A program made the position numbers and the translations under genes. The notes beneath the pieces were generated by a model. It saw only the letters and a list, made by a program, of their open reading frames with translations, was not told the DNA's origin and made no database searches. 64,000 nt of DNA from Aegilops tauschii subsp. strangulata (lineage: Eukaryota > Streptophyta > Magnoliopsida > Poales > Poaceae): NCBI RefSeq assembly GCF_002575655.3, contig NC_053040.3, positions 456,988,780 through 457,052,779 of the forward strand, written 5' to 3'. Below, piece after piece: positions 11,234 to 23,691 of the stretch (position 1 is its first letter; each line of letters opens with the position of its first letter).

Positions 11234-12700
11234 TATTGTAACAGTTTCTAGTGTTCCTTATTTGCGCACATTTCCAACCTTAATTCCCCACCACAATCGA
11301 CATGCCATAAAAAAACAACTTTGTAATTTCTCAGTTGAGTGAAAAATAACTAACTATTTTGAAGTCACACAAAGAAATTATCTAATCTGTAGACTGAGCT
11401 TCACTGAAGCACGGCCATCATTGTTTGAGCCGGAAATAATGTTCTAAGTTGGCTGAGCTATGGGAACTCCAAAAAAAAATATTTTTGTCAATGTTTTCTT
11501 GGAAAAAACATGGCCAGGTTTTAGAAGAAAGAAATATGTGGATTAAATGCATTATTTCTTAGTGAATATGCTATCATTGTTTTTATTGGTTCGTCTTGAA
11601 AAAACATAAACTTAGGTATTACTCTCTGACTTTAATCTTCCTCTCATCTCTTGTCTTTGCAAACATTTTTTCACCATTAATTATCTTTAAGCGTTGACCA
11701 CCCATTCATAATTTTCTGCACTATAGTCGTCCTTTAAGATTAATATAATGTCATGCATCCACAAGATGCTTGCAACATGTTCACGTATTTCAAATTGCCT
11801 ATACTGTCTTGTTTCCATGTAAGGCACGCCATTATATATGTCTATATATAAATGTTCAATGTTGAAACATTCTCTCTCGACCATCCTCCTTGTAGCTTAT
11901 TTTTGTCGTGCCCATGATATTTTTCATTAAACTATACTTTTGGCACATCTAAGATATCATATTATATTCTTGAAATGATGTGTTACTTTCAGCTTGAAGA
12001 CTACATTACTATTGGTTTCTATGCTATATGCTTGCTTGTACGGTTGTGCCATGACGCAGTTCTTGCTCAAGGTCATGCATTCCATGTACATTGTCCTAGC
12101 TTACAAGCGCATAGTCTTCGATTCCTACAATTCACAGTTTGCTATTGCTTCCGGTTGTGTTAAAGTCTCTAGTTACCACCACTTCTTGCATGTCTTCAAT
12201 CGTGTAGTCGTATGAACCTTTTTTTTCCCTATATTATCGAACATATGTGCATGTTGATATGTCTAACATGTTATACTGCGTTGGTGGCCAGCACAACTTT
12301 ATGTTGCTAAACATGTCATCACTCTATGGCATGTACAACATACCAACATATATTTTATAATCTGATGTCACAAAAATAAATGGTGCATAGTGTTTTGTGT
12401 ATAACTAACATGTGTCGTTGTAACATTGTCGCATCAAAATGGACCGATCTATGTTTATAATCTAGCATGTGTTAGGAAAATAATTTAGTATGTAGATACT
12501 TTCATTTGCTAGAACTAATCTAATGGTGTCACGTTAAAATTAGATGTATATTCCCATTTCATCAAGAAAAAATATATCATCATTGAAAAACATGCTAAGA
12601 ACGGTTTCAAAGTCTTCGCCGTCTTCTTCCTCTTCGGATGATGACGAGTCCTCGAAGACCATCTCCCTCTACCTCTTCATCTACAATTCAAACGGCCCGG
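11234..12700. other. Intergenic, no identified feature
   Basis: AT-rich sequence without a supported gene. A minus-strand frame at about 12543-12660 gives an acidic, serine-rich stretch (EDSSSSEEEEDGEDF) that resembles the N-terminal leader of Harbinger transposases, so part of this region may belong to the neighbouring broken element. Confidence 0.35.
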
Positions 12701-12731
12701 TTCAAAACGAAATGAAAGAAAAAAACTCACC

Positions 12732-13405
12732 TAGGCAAAATGTTGAACAGTTGCAAGGCGGTGGTGGTGCACCGGCTGGCCGGAGTTGTTTAGTCCAAAC
12801 CAACGGGTGGGGACGCGTGGGAAAGCCTTTGGATTCATTGATCGCCAACAACCGGGTTGTATCTGCGGCATTGTGTTCTGACAAGTATTCCGGGCCAAAC
12901 GCTTCAACCACAGCTTTACAAAACTTGTACAATGATGCAAGGCATGTGGACACACTCATGCGGACATACTCATCCACAGGATCACTGGGAATTCCGTATG
13001 CAAGCAGCCGAATAGCTGCAATACATTTTTGATAAGAGGCGAAGCCAACCCTTCTGAGGGCATCATTCTTGCATCTAAAATAATCATCACAGTCCACAAC
13101 TCCTTCCCAAATACGGTAGAACATATGTCTCGCTATCTTGAAGCATCGTCGAAAAATCTTGGCATTGAAGAGTGGGGACGTGCACTGAAAATAATCGATA
13201 TAGAGTAGGCAATGTCCGCTCTCTCTGTTAAGATTCAACGCCGGAGCATGGCCTGGGATCGACCCCCTAAACATTGGCTGCATCTTAGAAATGTGCTTAT
13301 TGACGACCATAGTAGCAACCACAAAAACCCAAAATCGTCGGATGAATCATCGTACGATGAACATATTATGTTACTGCAAAAGAACTCATCATCGCTATCG
13401 ACCAT
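12732..13405 (-). pseudogene. PIF/Harbinger transposase N-terminal fragment
   Basis: Read on the minus strand from the ATG at 13405: an acidic leader (MVDSDDEFF), a frameshift near 13325, then an ORF of about 200 residues with GSIPGHAPALNLNRESGH, LFNAKIFRRCFKIARHMFYR, DDYF, GFASYQKCIAAIRLLAYG and DEYVRMSVSTCLASLYKFC. This is the signature of the N-terminal half of HARBI1-like plant transposases. Similarity stops after INESKGFP, just where the first catalytic Asp of the DDE domain should follow, so the catalytic core is missing. A GTGAGT donor occurs right after the break. It cannot code for active transposase. Confidence 0.85.
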
Positions 13406-13517
13406 GGTACCTTGTGGACAAAAGGCCGAACACCTTGTCGGCGGCAATGGAAGCGGGCGGCGACGAGTCGCAGCCGGTGAAGGGCAACAGGCGTGTCAAA
13501 GTATGGGCCTTTCGGCG

Positions 13518-13735
13518 CACTAGTGCAGAACCGGGCCGTAGTCCCGGTTCGTAAGGCCCTTTGATGCCGGTTCTGTAATCGGCACTAAAGGGTGGGGACT
13601 AAAGGTCCCCCCCTTTAGTACCGGTTCAGCACGAACCGCCGCTAAAGGGCCACCACGTGGCACGAGCCAGCGCCGGGGGCGGGGAGACCTTTAGTACCGG
13701 TTGGTAACACCAACCGGTACTAAAAGGTTTGGGGG
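13518..13735. repeat. CACTA left terminus with subterminal inverted repeats
   Basis: After the terminal CACTA, the words CTTTAGTACCGGTT and AACCGGTACTAAAAGG occur in opposite orientations (around 13613 and 13691-13728) with degenerate versions between. These are the transposase-binding type repeats of Triticeae CACTA elements and can fold into GC-rich stems. Confidence 0.8.
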
Positions 13736-13872
13736 GTTTTGGGTTCATGATTTATTTTTCCTTTAATTTTGTGTTTTCCATTTAATTCTTTTTCATTTGC
13801 TGGTATTTTACGATACTACATAATGTACACGTTATGCATATATATATATAAATAGAATTTCTCCTTGAACCG

Positions 13873-13873
<1 letters not shown>

Positions 13874-13931
<58 letters not shown>
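13874..13931. repeat. (TA)n microsatellite
   Basis: An almost pure AT dinucleotide run of about 55 bases inside the CACTA element, 3' to its second gene. Confidence 0.9.
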
Positions 13932-13933
<2 letters not shown>

Positions 13934-14047
13934 TCGAATGTCTCGCACCACCATTCACGCATACACATGTATATATATACAATTTGGTATATACAATTTC
14001 TCCTACATGGAGGCATTACTGCAGTAGCGGCGGTAGCGGGTAATGGT

Positions 14048-14518
14048 TGTCGGTGTCAAAACCGGCAGTTCTCAGGTAGGGGGTCCCGGACTGTGCGTCT
14101 GAGGATCGAAGGTAACAGGAGACAGGAACACGATGTTTACCCAGGTTCGGGCCCTCTTAATGGAGGTAATACCCTACTTCCTGTTTGATTGACTTTGATG
14201 AGTATAGGGGTTACAAGAGTTGATCTACCTCATGATCGTAATGGCTAAACCCTAGATGTCTAGCCTGTATGATTATGATTGCCTCCATGGACTAAACCCT
14301 CCGGTTTATATAGACACCGGAGGGGCCTAGGGTTGTACAGAGTCGGTTTACAGAGAAAGGAATCTTCATATCCGAACGCCAAGCTTGCCATCCACGCAAA
14401 GGAGAGTCCCATCCGGACACGGGGAAAGGCCCTCTATCTTGTATCTCCATGGCCCACTAGTCCGGCCAATGTGACATAGCCCGGACGCCCGGGGACCCCC
14501 TAATCCAGGACTCCCTCA
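14048..14518 (-). repeat. 3' LTR of the gypsy element
   Basis: Plus strand runs from TGTCGGTGTCAAAACCGG to CCAGGACTCCCTCA, so TG...CA borders are kept. It matches the split right LTR over 471 bp. The flanking GGGGCTAC, read on the minus strand, is the likely polypurine end. Confidence 0.9.
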
Positions 14519-16410
14519 GTAGCCCCTGAACCAGGCTTCAATGACGATGTATCTGGCGCGCAGATTGTCTTCAGCATTGCAAGGCGGGTTCCTCCTCCGA
14601 ACACTTCAAAGTAGTTGATCAAAAGAACTATATCCGGCTCTGTTTAACAGTTACAATCCACAACCGCAAGGGCATAATACTTTAATAAAAAAACATGGTA
14701 TGTCTTTACTGACAGCTTTGCTAGTGAGACGTTACGTCTAGCCACTTCATTATTTTGAATCGTTTTTCGACCTCCCGTTTCGCGTTTCAAGACGCAATCT
14801 CCGGTGACACGTCTTGTCAAAGCAGAGACCATGCCCCCTTATTACGGGATTCTCATCAATGAGAGCTTGGGTAATCCAACCGTGCCATCCGCAAGACTCC
14901 TTGGGAATAGGCAAATTTTAAGGACGGGGAGGGGGCGCTTGACATTCACTGCCTTTATAAGAGGATAAGGATCCACCTTTTTACCCCACGCCTTCTTCCT
15001 CCTCAGCCCATCCGCCCTCGAGCTCCAGCGCCCAAGCTTCAATCTTTTCCGTCCCCAGCAAACACTCCAGCCATGTCCGGATCTGGAGCGTAGGGCAAGT
15101 GGATGGCCTCCTCCGTCACGGAGGGGAACATCAAGGAACTCTGGGAAGCGGGGTACCTAGCCAAGGAAATCGCCCATCGGCTTCCGGCCAAAAAGCAGAT
15201 CATCCTCACTCCGAAGCCCAATGAGAGGGTAGTATTCATCCCCCACTTTCTTTGTGGATTAGGGTTTCCCCTCCATCCTTTCACCCGCGGTCTCATGTTT
15301 TACTATGGGCTAGATTTCCATGATCTAGCCCCGAATTCCTTCCTCAACATTTCGGCGTTCATCATCGTGTGTGAGGCATTCCTCCGCATCCCCCCCACTT
15401 CGGCCTCTGGCTCAAGGTCTTCAATGTGAAGCCGAAAGTGATTGATGGTCAACACGCGGAGTGTGGCGGCGCTATGGTGAGTAAGCTTCCCAACGTCACC
15501 TGGCCCAAGGGCACCTTTGTGGACACTGTGAAGGGATGGCAATAGGAGTGGTTCTATATCACGGAACCTCGTGACACCACATGGGCCGCCCCTCCCGAGT
15601 TTAAGTCCGGGCCTCCAATGCGACTCACATCCTGGCTCAACAAGGGCCTGGATTGGGCATCGTCCGACGAGGTGATGACGCTGCAGAAGCGCGTCAAGAG
15701 CGTGATAGACAAGAACACCAGTCTTGCCAGTGTGATCCAGGTGATGCTTTTTTGCCGGGTTCTCCCCTGCCAACGCCGGACTCAGTATCTGTGGGAGTTC
15801 GATCCGACCGGTCCCGGACCCTACAACGGTTCTTCGGCACAATGCACGAAGACATATGGAAGCTGCTTTTCAAGACCCAGAAGTCGTGGCCGAAGACGAC
15901 CGAAGACCTCGGCCTCGACTGCACTCATTCGGCCACTCCCGTAAGTTTTCTGATAACCTTAATTTGTAGATCCAAGGAGTATATTGAGCTTTCCATTTTC
16001 CCCATAGGGCTGGACGAAGAAGGCGGAGCGGATTCACTGTCCGGCTCCGCAACCTGAAGATCCAGCCATTCCTCTACTAACGAGGATGCTGGTTCCGGCA
16101 CCGTATCAGGCGCCGGAAAAGAAGGCTAAGAAGAAGGGCAAGGAGGCCAAAGGTGGCCTCCGCCGTAAAGGCGCTTCATACGTAGTGTCCGAAGATACCA
16201 AAACTCTCTCCTCTCATGACGGCGATGAAGAGGAGGAGGAAGAGAGCAATTCTCCCCTTAAGGGGGGAAAGAGGAAAAGGGGGGCTTCCGAGGATCTAGA
16301 GGCGGAGGCGTCCAAGAAAGGGAGAATCTCCCTTACAGATGATTCCAAATCGGACGCCGACGACATCCCCGAGTGGCGTCCCTAGCCGGACCGTAAGTAT
16401 TCAAGGGCAC

Positions 16411-16418
<8 letters not shown>

Positions 16419-16450
<32 letters not shown>
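16419..16450. repeat. (TG)n microsatellite
   Basis: About 15 TG units at the left edge of a MITE, inside the second intron of the antisense gene. Confidence 0.85.
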
Positions 16451-16451
<1 letters not shown>

Positions 16452-16803
16452 GGAAAATCCATCCTACCACCTGGGGGTAGTTACCCCACATGTCTCATAT
16501 ACTACCATGTGGTAGTATATATTCTACTTTATCATTTTAACTATGTTCATATACTATATCTAAGATATTTCAAAGCAAGTTACATGAAAAAATTGCATAT
16601 GAGCCCATAGTTTTTGTTATATTTTTGAAATACGTACATATTTGTACGTAAAAAAGAGCATACTCAAAACAAGGTATATACTACCTAATCATTGTTATAT
16701 ACTACATACTACACGTACATACTCTCGGTTTCGTCAGATACTACATACAACATACAAAACGCAAGTGGTGGTAACTACCACTGCTTGTAGGAAACATTTG
16801 TCC
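16451..16803. mobile_element. MITE, possibly Mutator type, with ~40-bp imperfect inverted ends
   Basis: The left end GGGAAAATCCATCCTACCAC, continuing through GGGGTAGTTACC, pairs with the right end, whose complement reads GGACAAATGTTTCCTAC and on to GTGGTAGTTACC. About 27 of 40 positions match by eye. The inside is AT-rich and non-coding. It is flanked by a TG repeat on one side and a TA repeat on the other, so a target duplication cannot be read. Confidence 0.55.
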
Positions 16804-16806
16804 TAT

Positions 16807-16807
16807 G

Positions 16808-16906
<99 letters not shown>

Positions 16907-16908
16907 CC
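16807..16908. repeat. (TA)n microsatellite with TATG interruptions
   Basis: About 100 bases of AT dinucleotides broken regularly by G (GTATATATATATATATAT blocks), at the right edge of the MITE and still inside the antisense gene's intron. Confidence 0.9.
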
Positions 16909-18404
16909 GGCTTTTCGCCTTGTGGTTTTAACACATTGAATTGCGTGCTGCAGTCCGGCTCGTGACCTCCCCCAGCGATCCTCATCTTCTGGGTATTCGC
17001 TCGGTCCGAACATGATGGAGAGCGAGTCACCTCCGCCGGCCTCCCCCCCCACTGCTACGGAAAACACCGAAGTGTTGTCCCGAAGGACCCTTCCGGGCCA
17101 GGGAGAGGTGCGGGAAGCCGTCAAGACGGCGCCGGAGGGTGATACCTCTGCTGCCGAGAACATGGGGAAACCGAACCCCATGGAGACTGGCGACGGGGGG
17201 CCATGTCCAATTTGGCCCCAACCAAATGTCATTTCGGAGACCCACACGGCTCCGTAAGCAGATGAGCAGCTTCCTTTGAAAGAAGGGGGCGCGCAAACTC
17301 CACCGGCGACCTCTGTTAATCCGGAGGCGTCAGACACTCTGGTGGAAGCGCTTCAGAGCGCCACCATTGTGGAGGAACATCGTACCCTTATGGGTACGGT
17401 GGTTGAAAAGGTTCGGTCTGCTAAAAGCGGATTGAACGAGGACTATAGTAGCCTTCTGAGAGGCTTTGAGGTATGTGATGTAATACTTTTTAGCTATATA
17501 AGAGGAATGCCTGTGTATAGATAATAGCCCCTGAGACTCTGTTCGGTGTTCGCAAAGAAAGGCCGAACAGAGGATCGAATAGCTCTCGCAGGAGATTAAT
17601 ATACGTATCTATTTAAACAAACAGGCTGCGATGCAGACGTCAGCTTCCCATGCCGCCGAAGTGTCCGAACTGAAGCGGAAATTAGAGGAAAAGCAAGGTA
17701 TGTGATACCGAAACACATCTAAAAGGATATCAGCTCTGATTTTTTATCTGAATGAGTTTATGGTTATGCTCATAGGTGACGCGTCTGAGGTCGAGACCCT
17801 CAAGAGTGCGCTGGCCGAAGCCAAGAAGGAGGCGGAGAAGGAACGAGCCGCCCGCCTAAAACATGAATCAAGGGTTGAAGCCCAAGGCGCCCGCCGGGAG
17901 ATCCAAGAGGCTAAGCAGATCGCGGCGGGTAAGGCCTTTAATATGCAGAGCTAATTTGTAAGGAGAAGGTGCATCTTACTGACCCGCGTTTGGAGTTCTC
18001 CAGGAGCGATTGTGGATCTACCCCGGAGTATTGCTGATGCTGCGGAGTTCTTCCGAGCTGAAGAGGGGAGCTCAGCGGAGAAGCTGTTCTGGTCGCAGTA
18101 CCTTGCGCCAGAGCATCCAGTGCCCTTCAGTGATCAGCTGAAGCAGCTGACCGAACTGCATAGGGTGGCTGAGTTGGCCATGAAGGATGTTATAGTCCGT
18201 CTTTGGCCAGCCGAACCCATACCCAGCAGTTATTTCAGGCTCGTGAAGCGGCTAGTCAGTGCCTGCCCCCGGCTTGATGCCATAAAGCGGTCAGTCTGCA
18301 TCGAAGGTGCCCGGATGGCCTTCGCCCGCGTCAAGGTGCAGTGGGCGAAGATTAATGTCGTCAAGCTTGCAACCGAGGGACCGCACGCCGGAGCAGTATT
18401 TTGA

Positions 18405-19716
18405 TGACGTCTTGGAAGGATCCCGCATTGTAGAGGGCTAGTGTTCGAAGGACATTATTTTTGAATGAATGTATTTGTGCTGCCCGAACTTTGTAGTATG
18501 AAACAAGGCTTATGTATAATATGTTGCTTGTTTTACCTTAAATTCTTTCCTCCTGTGCGGCCGTTTACGGTATTTGAGAGATGGCCAGTCGTCGGCTTCA
18601 GCCCCCATGTAGGTAGTATAGGGGTGTTCGGAATAGCACCTGAACACACTTGACCCAACAATTTGGTCCTTGAAGGAGGTGTTAGTGCATCGAACCAGGC
18701 AATCAGACTATGTCGCTTTATCACTCTCACTTAGCCATAGGAATTTTACAATGAGATTGTAGGCGCAGCCCCTGGTATTATTCGGTTATCCGAACTTGGG
18801 TGCTGTAGACGCCTGACCGGGTGAAGACCGGTCCTTCGCGTGATGCGGGAAAAAAAATGCAAGAGATTTATAATTAGTCACCGAATAGCTGACCAGCTCT
18901 CGCCGCACCATGACAGTCAGTTTTCGGCTTTCTCTACTGAGGTGTTTATCCGGATGAACCAGAAACACAATCGTAGTAGTTCTCCCTTTACTACCTTAGC
19001 CGAACGAGCAGAACGTAAGGCAGTAACCACAGGAGCCGGGCAACCCAACTATTGACCAAAGACATGATTCGGAGCCGATGCATATAATGCTATATTCATG
19101 ACACCGAATTGTACTATAAAAGTGCTCGGACTTATTTTATGTACGTGGCTGAATGGAGCCCCTGGCGATTTAAGTCGTACCGAGGTGTACATGGTAATTG
19201 GACAAAAAGAGGGAAGACGGATTAGGAAATAAACCAGTACCGAATAGGTTGGGTGAAAGAACTATTTTCATTATAGTCTGATTGAGACGTCAAAACGTAT
19301 TTGTGCAAATAATGCGATAAGCATCGAGGCTATTTTACATGCCAAGCATAAAGGAAAGTTGTGTACGAGTCCTAAAAAAGGAAGAGGTGATCTTTAAAGA
19401 TCCTTTAGATACTCCACCGCACGGCTACGCTGCTTTTCTCCTTGGTGTTTTATCCTTCAAAAGGATCAACGATCGGGTTTTCATGAGGGGCCTGGAAAGA
19501 GGGCCCTTGGTATTGTCGAAAGGTGATGTGGGTTGTAAGGAACCTGAAAAAATAAAAATAAGAAAGAAGGATATGCGTGTCCAGATAGGGTTGAGCCGTA
19601 TTGTGGACTTTATGTTTAATATGCCTCCACTTTGCCCATGGTATCTTTAGTGTGTATTTATGTACGCGTGGGACATATGCCGCAATGCGGTTGGGGCTGA
19701 GACGGAGGCCGAATTG
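18405..19716. other. Gypsy internal region without a recognised gene
   Basis: Follows the stop of the antisense gene and precedes the end of the pol fragment. Short frames exist on both strands but none shows a known domain. It probably contains the 3' UTR of the antisense gene and remnants of deleted pol sequence. Confidence 0.5.
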
Positions 19717-21044
19717 TTAATCGAGCTCCTGACGAGCTGGACTGTCGCTCTGCGGGGTAGTCCATACTCGTTTGACAGTGTCCGGGGGTTTGACTGCCGA
19801 TGTGGTATTTGGCTTGATAAGGCCGCCATGTACCTCCGCTGCGAGGGTCGCGGTGTGCTCTTCAGTGCGGAGGGAGTACTTCATGTTTCCATTGACTGTT
19901 ATAACACCGCGTGGTCCGGGCATCTTGAGTTTGAGATAGGCATAGTGCGGTATCGCATTAAAGCAAGCGAACACGGTTCGTCCGACCAGCGCGTGCTACG
20001 GAAAGGGACGATGTCGAAGATCAAGTCTTCGCTTCGGAAGTTGTCCGGCGAGCCGAAGACGACTTCCAATGTGATTGAGCCCGTATAGCGGGCCTCTACA
20101 CCAGGTATTACTCCCTTAAAGGTAGTTTTGGTGGGCTTGATTCTTGTCGGATCAATACCCATTTTGCGGACTGTGTCCTGATAGAGCAGGTTAAGGCTGC
20201 TGCCGCCGTCCATGAGGACTCACGTGAGGTGGAATCCATCAATAATTGGATCGAGGACCAGTGCGGCCGAACCTCTGTGACGGATACTGGTCGGATGGTC
20301 TCTACGATCGAAAGTGATCGGACAGGCGGACCATGGGTTGAATTTTGGGCAGACTGGCTCTATCGCATAGACGTCCCTTAACACGCACTTGCGCTCCCGC
20401 TTGGGGATGTGAGTAACGTATATCATATTCACCGTTTTGACCTCGGGGGGAAATTTCTTCTGTCCCCCTGTATTCGGTGGGCGAGGCTCCTGATCGTCAT
20501 CCTCGCTGGGCGATCCTTTCTCCTTATGTTCGGTGTTTAACTTACCGGCCTGTTTAAAGACCCAACAACTTCTGTTGGTATGGTTGGCAGGCTTGTTGGG
20601 GGTGTCGTGAATCTGGAAAGGTCAATCAAGTATTCGGTCCAAGCTAGATGAACGTCTTTGTTTCTTTGGAATGGCTTCTTCCGCTGACCGGATTTGGAGC
20701 CACTGAATCCGGCGTTGACCGCCATGTCTTCGGTATTGTCATTATTGCTTCAATGCTTGTGTTTGTTGCGTCGGGGCCTGCCGTTGCCGTTTCTGGCTTT
20801 AGAAATGCCGGGGTCGCTGGTACTATTGCCACTACGGGCTAGCCAGCTATCTTCGCCCGTGCAAAAGCGGGTCATGAGTGCTGTAAGGGCTGCCATAGAC
20901 TTCGGCTTCTCTTGGCCGAGGTGTTGGGCGAGCCATTCACCGCGGATGTTGTGTTTGAAGGCCGCTAGGGCTTCGGCGCCCGGGCAGTCGACAATCTGGT
21001 TCTTTTTAATTAGGAACCTGGTCCAGAATTTCCTGGCCGATTCC
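19717..21044 (-). pseudogene. Gypsy gag end and aspartic protease region (pol truncated)
   Basis: Read from 21044 down: the gag tail (ESARKFWTRFLIKKNQIVDC, HNIRGEWLAQHLGQEKPKSM) continues the gag frame at 25623 across the nested insertion. Farther on, VNMIYVTHIPKRERKC and a protease-like LMDGGSSLNLLYQDT (active-site Asp in D-G-G rather than D-T/S-G) are followed by KLKMPGPRGVITVNGNMKYS. Frame changes near 20540, 20220 and 19900 break it into at least four pieces. Reverse transcriptase, RNase H and integrase are absent, so this copy could only have moved with help from another element. Confidence 0.8.
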
Positions 21045-22633
21045 TGATACGTCACCAACGTATCTATAATTTTTGATTGTTCCATGCTATTATATTATCT
21101 GTTTTGGATGTTTAATGGGCTTTAATATACCTTTTTTATATTATTTTTGGGACTAACCTATTAACCGAAGGCCCAGTGCAAATTGTTGTTGTTTTTTTGC
21201 CTATTTCAGTGTTTCGCGGAAAAGGAATATCAAACGGAATCCAAACGGAATGAAACCTTCGTGAGGATCGTTTTTGGAACAAACGCAATCCAGGAGACTT
21301 GGAGTGGAGGTGAAGGAATCCACGAGGCGGCCACGAGGTAGGAGGGGGCGCCCAGGGGGGTAGGCGCGCCCCCACCCTCGTGGGCCCCTCGCAGCTCCAC
21401 CGACCTACTTCTTTCGCCTATATATACTCTTATACCCTGAAACCTTCGAAGAGAGGAACGAAACCTATTTTCCACCGCCGCAACCTTCTGTACCCGTGAG
21501 ATCCCATCTTGGGGCCTTTTCCGGCGCTCCGCCGGAGGGGGAATCGATCACGGAGGGCTTCTACATCAACACCATAGCCTCTCCGATGATGTGTGAGTAG
21601 TTTACCATAGACCTTTGGGTCCATAGTTATTAGCTAGATGGCTTCTTCTCTCTCTTTGGATCTCAATACAAAGTTCTCCTCGATTCTCTTGGAGATCTAT
21701 TCGATGTAACTCTTTTTGCGGTGTGTTTGTCGAGATCCGATGAATTGTGGGTTTATGATCAAGATTATCTATGAACAATATTTGATTCTTCTCTGAATTC
21801 GTATATGCATGATTTGATATCTTTGCAAGTCTCTTTGAATTATCGGTTTAGTTTGGCCTACTAGATTGATCTTTCTTGCAATGGGAGAAGTGCTTAGCTT
21901 TGGGTTCAATCTTGCGGTGTCCTTTCCCAGTGACAGCAGGGGCAGCAAGGCACGTATTGTATTGTTGCCATCGAGGATAAAAATATGGGGTTTATATCAT
22001 ATTGCTTGAGTTTATCCCTCTACATCATGTCATCTTGCCTAATGCGTTACTCTGTTCTTATGAACTTAATACTCTAGATGCATGCTGGATAGCGGTCGAT
22101 GTGTGGAGTAATAGTAGTAGATGCAGAATTGTTTCGGTCTACTTGTCACGGGGGTGATGCCTATGTTCATGATCATGCCTAGATAATCTCATAACTATGC
22201 GCTTTTCTATCAATTGCTCGACAGTAATTTGTTCACCCACCGTAAAATATGCTATCTTGAGAGAAGCCACTAGTGAAACATATGGCCCACGGGTCTATTT
22301 TACATCATATTAATCTCCCGCCAACTAGCTATTTCTGTCGTCGTTTATTTTGCAATCTTTACTTTTCAATATATACAACAAAAATACCAAAAATATTTAT
22401 CTTATTATCTTTATCAGATCTCATTTTTGCAAGTGGCCGTGAAGGGATTGACAGCCCCTTTATCGCATTGGTTGCAAGGTTCTTATTTGTTTGTGCAGGT
22501 ATTAGGGATTTGCATGTAGTCTCCTACTGGATTGATACCTTGGTTCTCAAAAACTGAGGGAAATACTTACGCTACTTTGCTGCATCACCCTTTCCTCTTC
22601 AAGGGAAAACCAACGCATGCTCAAGAGGTAGCA
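21045..22633 (+). repeat. 5' LTR of the nested gypsy-like element
   Basis: Begins TGATACGTCACCAACGTATC and ends AAGAGGTAGCA. Its last ~735 bp recur almost unchanged at 24888-25622. Related LTR starts occur at 46621 and 60345. Confidence 0.9.
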
Positions 22634-22868
22634 AGAAGGATTTCTGACGGCGTTGCCGGGGAGATCTATGTCAAGTCAAGACAAACTAAGTACCCATCAT
22701 AAACTCTTCTCCCTCGCATTACATTGTTTGCCATTCGCCTCTCGTTTTCCTCTCCCCCACTTCTAAAACGATTTTCGAAAACCTTTGCCTTTTCTTCGCC
22801 CCTCTTCCGTTTGATCTTGTGTTACCATGTGCCTTCTTTTTACTTGCATCTTCGCTTGCTAAAAGTTT

Positions 22869-23691
22869 ATGGATCCTCATCCACTTGCTAATCTTTTTAA
22901 GATATCCAATTATGATGAAGCAATTTCTAGTGATTTGAGAGCACTAGATTATCTTTATGAGGTTTTGCTTGAAATTCGTGAATCTGAAAATTGTGATGAA
23001 GAAATTTATGAAGAGATTCACGATAGCTCGTTGAATAAAAAGCATGATTGCAATGATTTTACTATAAATTCTCTTGATGTCAATTGTGCTAATAATATGC
23101 AAAACCCTAAGCTTGGGGATGCTAGTTTCGCTATGTCCACTACTTGTTGCAATGATCATGATTGGGGTGATTCTTCTTATGATCTTGAAAATTTATTTAA
23201 GCCCCATGATGAATATGAGATTGATAATAATGTTTGCAATAATATTGGAAGTGGGTTTGTAAGAGTGTCGACTTTAGATCCCACATATTTGGACTTATGA
23301 AGTTTTTGATAAAAGTGGGTTCGGAGAGGTCATGACTTTAGTTAATGTTAATCCCACTATTTTGGAAGAATGTCAACTTTGCATGCATGTGGTTCATAAA
23401 GAGAATATTTTATGTGATATCTACGTTGTTGAATTTGCTTATGATCCTACATGTAATTATTATCAGAGAGGAAAATATGGTTGTAGAAATTTTCATGTTA
23501 CTAAATTACCTCTCTTCATGTTGAGAATGCTATCGTCTCTTTCTTCTTCCTTGCATATGCTAGTTTTTGCTTGCCTTGAAAATTTGTTTGCTTACAAAAT
23601 GCCTATGCATAGGAAGTATGTTAGACTTAGATGTGTTTGTCACGTGTTTTATGATGTTCTCTTTGCGCTTCAATTCTTGTCTTTCATGTGA
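22869..23691 (+). pseudogene. Retroelement ORF of unknown function, frameshifted
   Basis: A 143-codon ORF (MDPHPLANLFKISNYDEAIS at the start; acidic, Asn/Asp-rich; contains NPKLGDASF) stops at 23300. A second segment in another frame from 23332 (TLVNVNPTILEECQLCMHVV, YYQRGKYGCRNFHVTK) looks like its continuation; together they resemble an ORF often seen in non-autonomous Triticeae gypsy elements. No enzyme domain is visible. The PKLGDA residues come from the nucleotide motif AAGCTTGGGGATGC, which also recurs outside ORFs in this element. I do not assign a function. Confidence 0.6.

Larger units (their letters stand above)
15073..18404 (+). pseudogene. Spliced antisense gene of the 'putative gypsy type transposon' (PF04195-like) family, decayed
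   Basis: It runs opposite to the gypsy element that carries it. A TATA-like TTATAA (14955-14960) precedes the ATG. Exons by splice signals: 15073-15940, 16008-16392, about 16953-17470, 17625-17697, 17776-17928 and 18004-18404. The N-terminal part (GNIKELWEAGYLAKEIAHRL, GLGFPLHPFTRGLMFYYGLD, ISAFIIVCEAFLRI) matches the PF04195 family. A basic, acidic-rich linker follows, then a coiled-coil-like stretch (EVETLKSALAEAKKEAEKER), then a conserved C-terminal domain (FFRAEEGSSAEKLFWSQYL, FRLVKRLVSACPRLDAIKRS). Lesions: TAG at codon 7, a lost C in the C-run at about 15391, TAG near 15544, a frameshift near 15810, TAG near 16383 and TAA at 17255. Its function in intact elements is unknown to me. Confidence 0.8.

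Noticed and set aside
11687..11884. 65-residue minus-strand ORF as a gene
   Set aside because: Short, AT-rich, no motif and no splice partners.
13782..14016. Tyr/Ile repeat proteins
   Set aside because: Pure translation of the (TA)n microsatellite. The same applies at 16642-17030.
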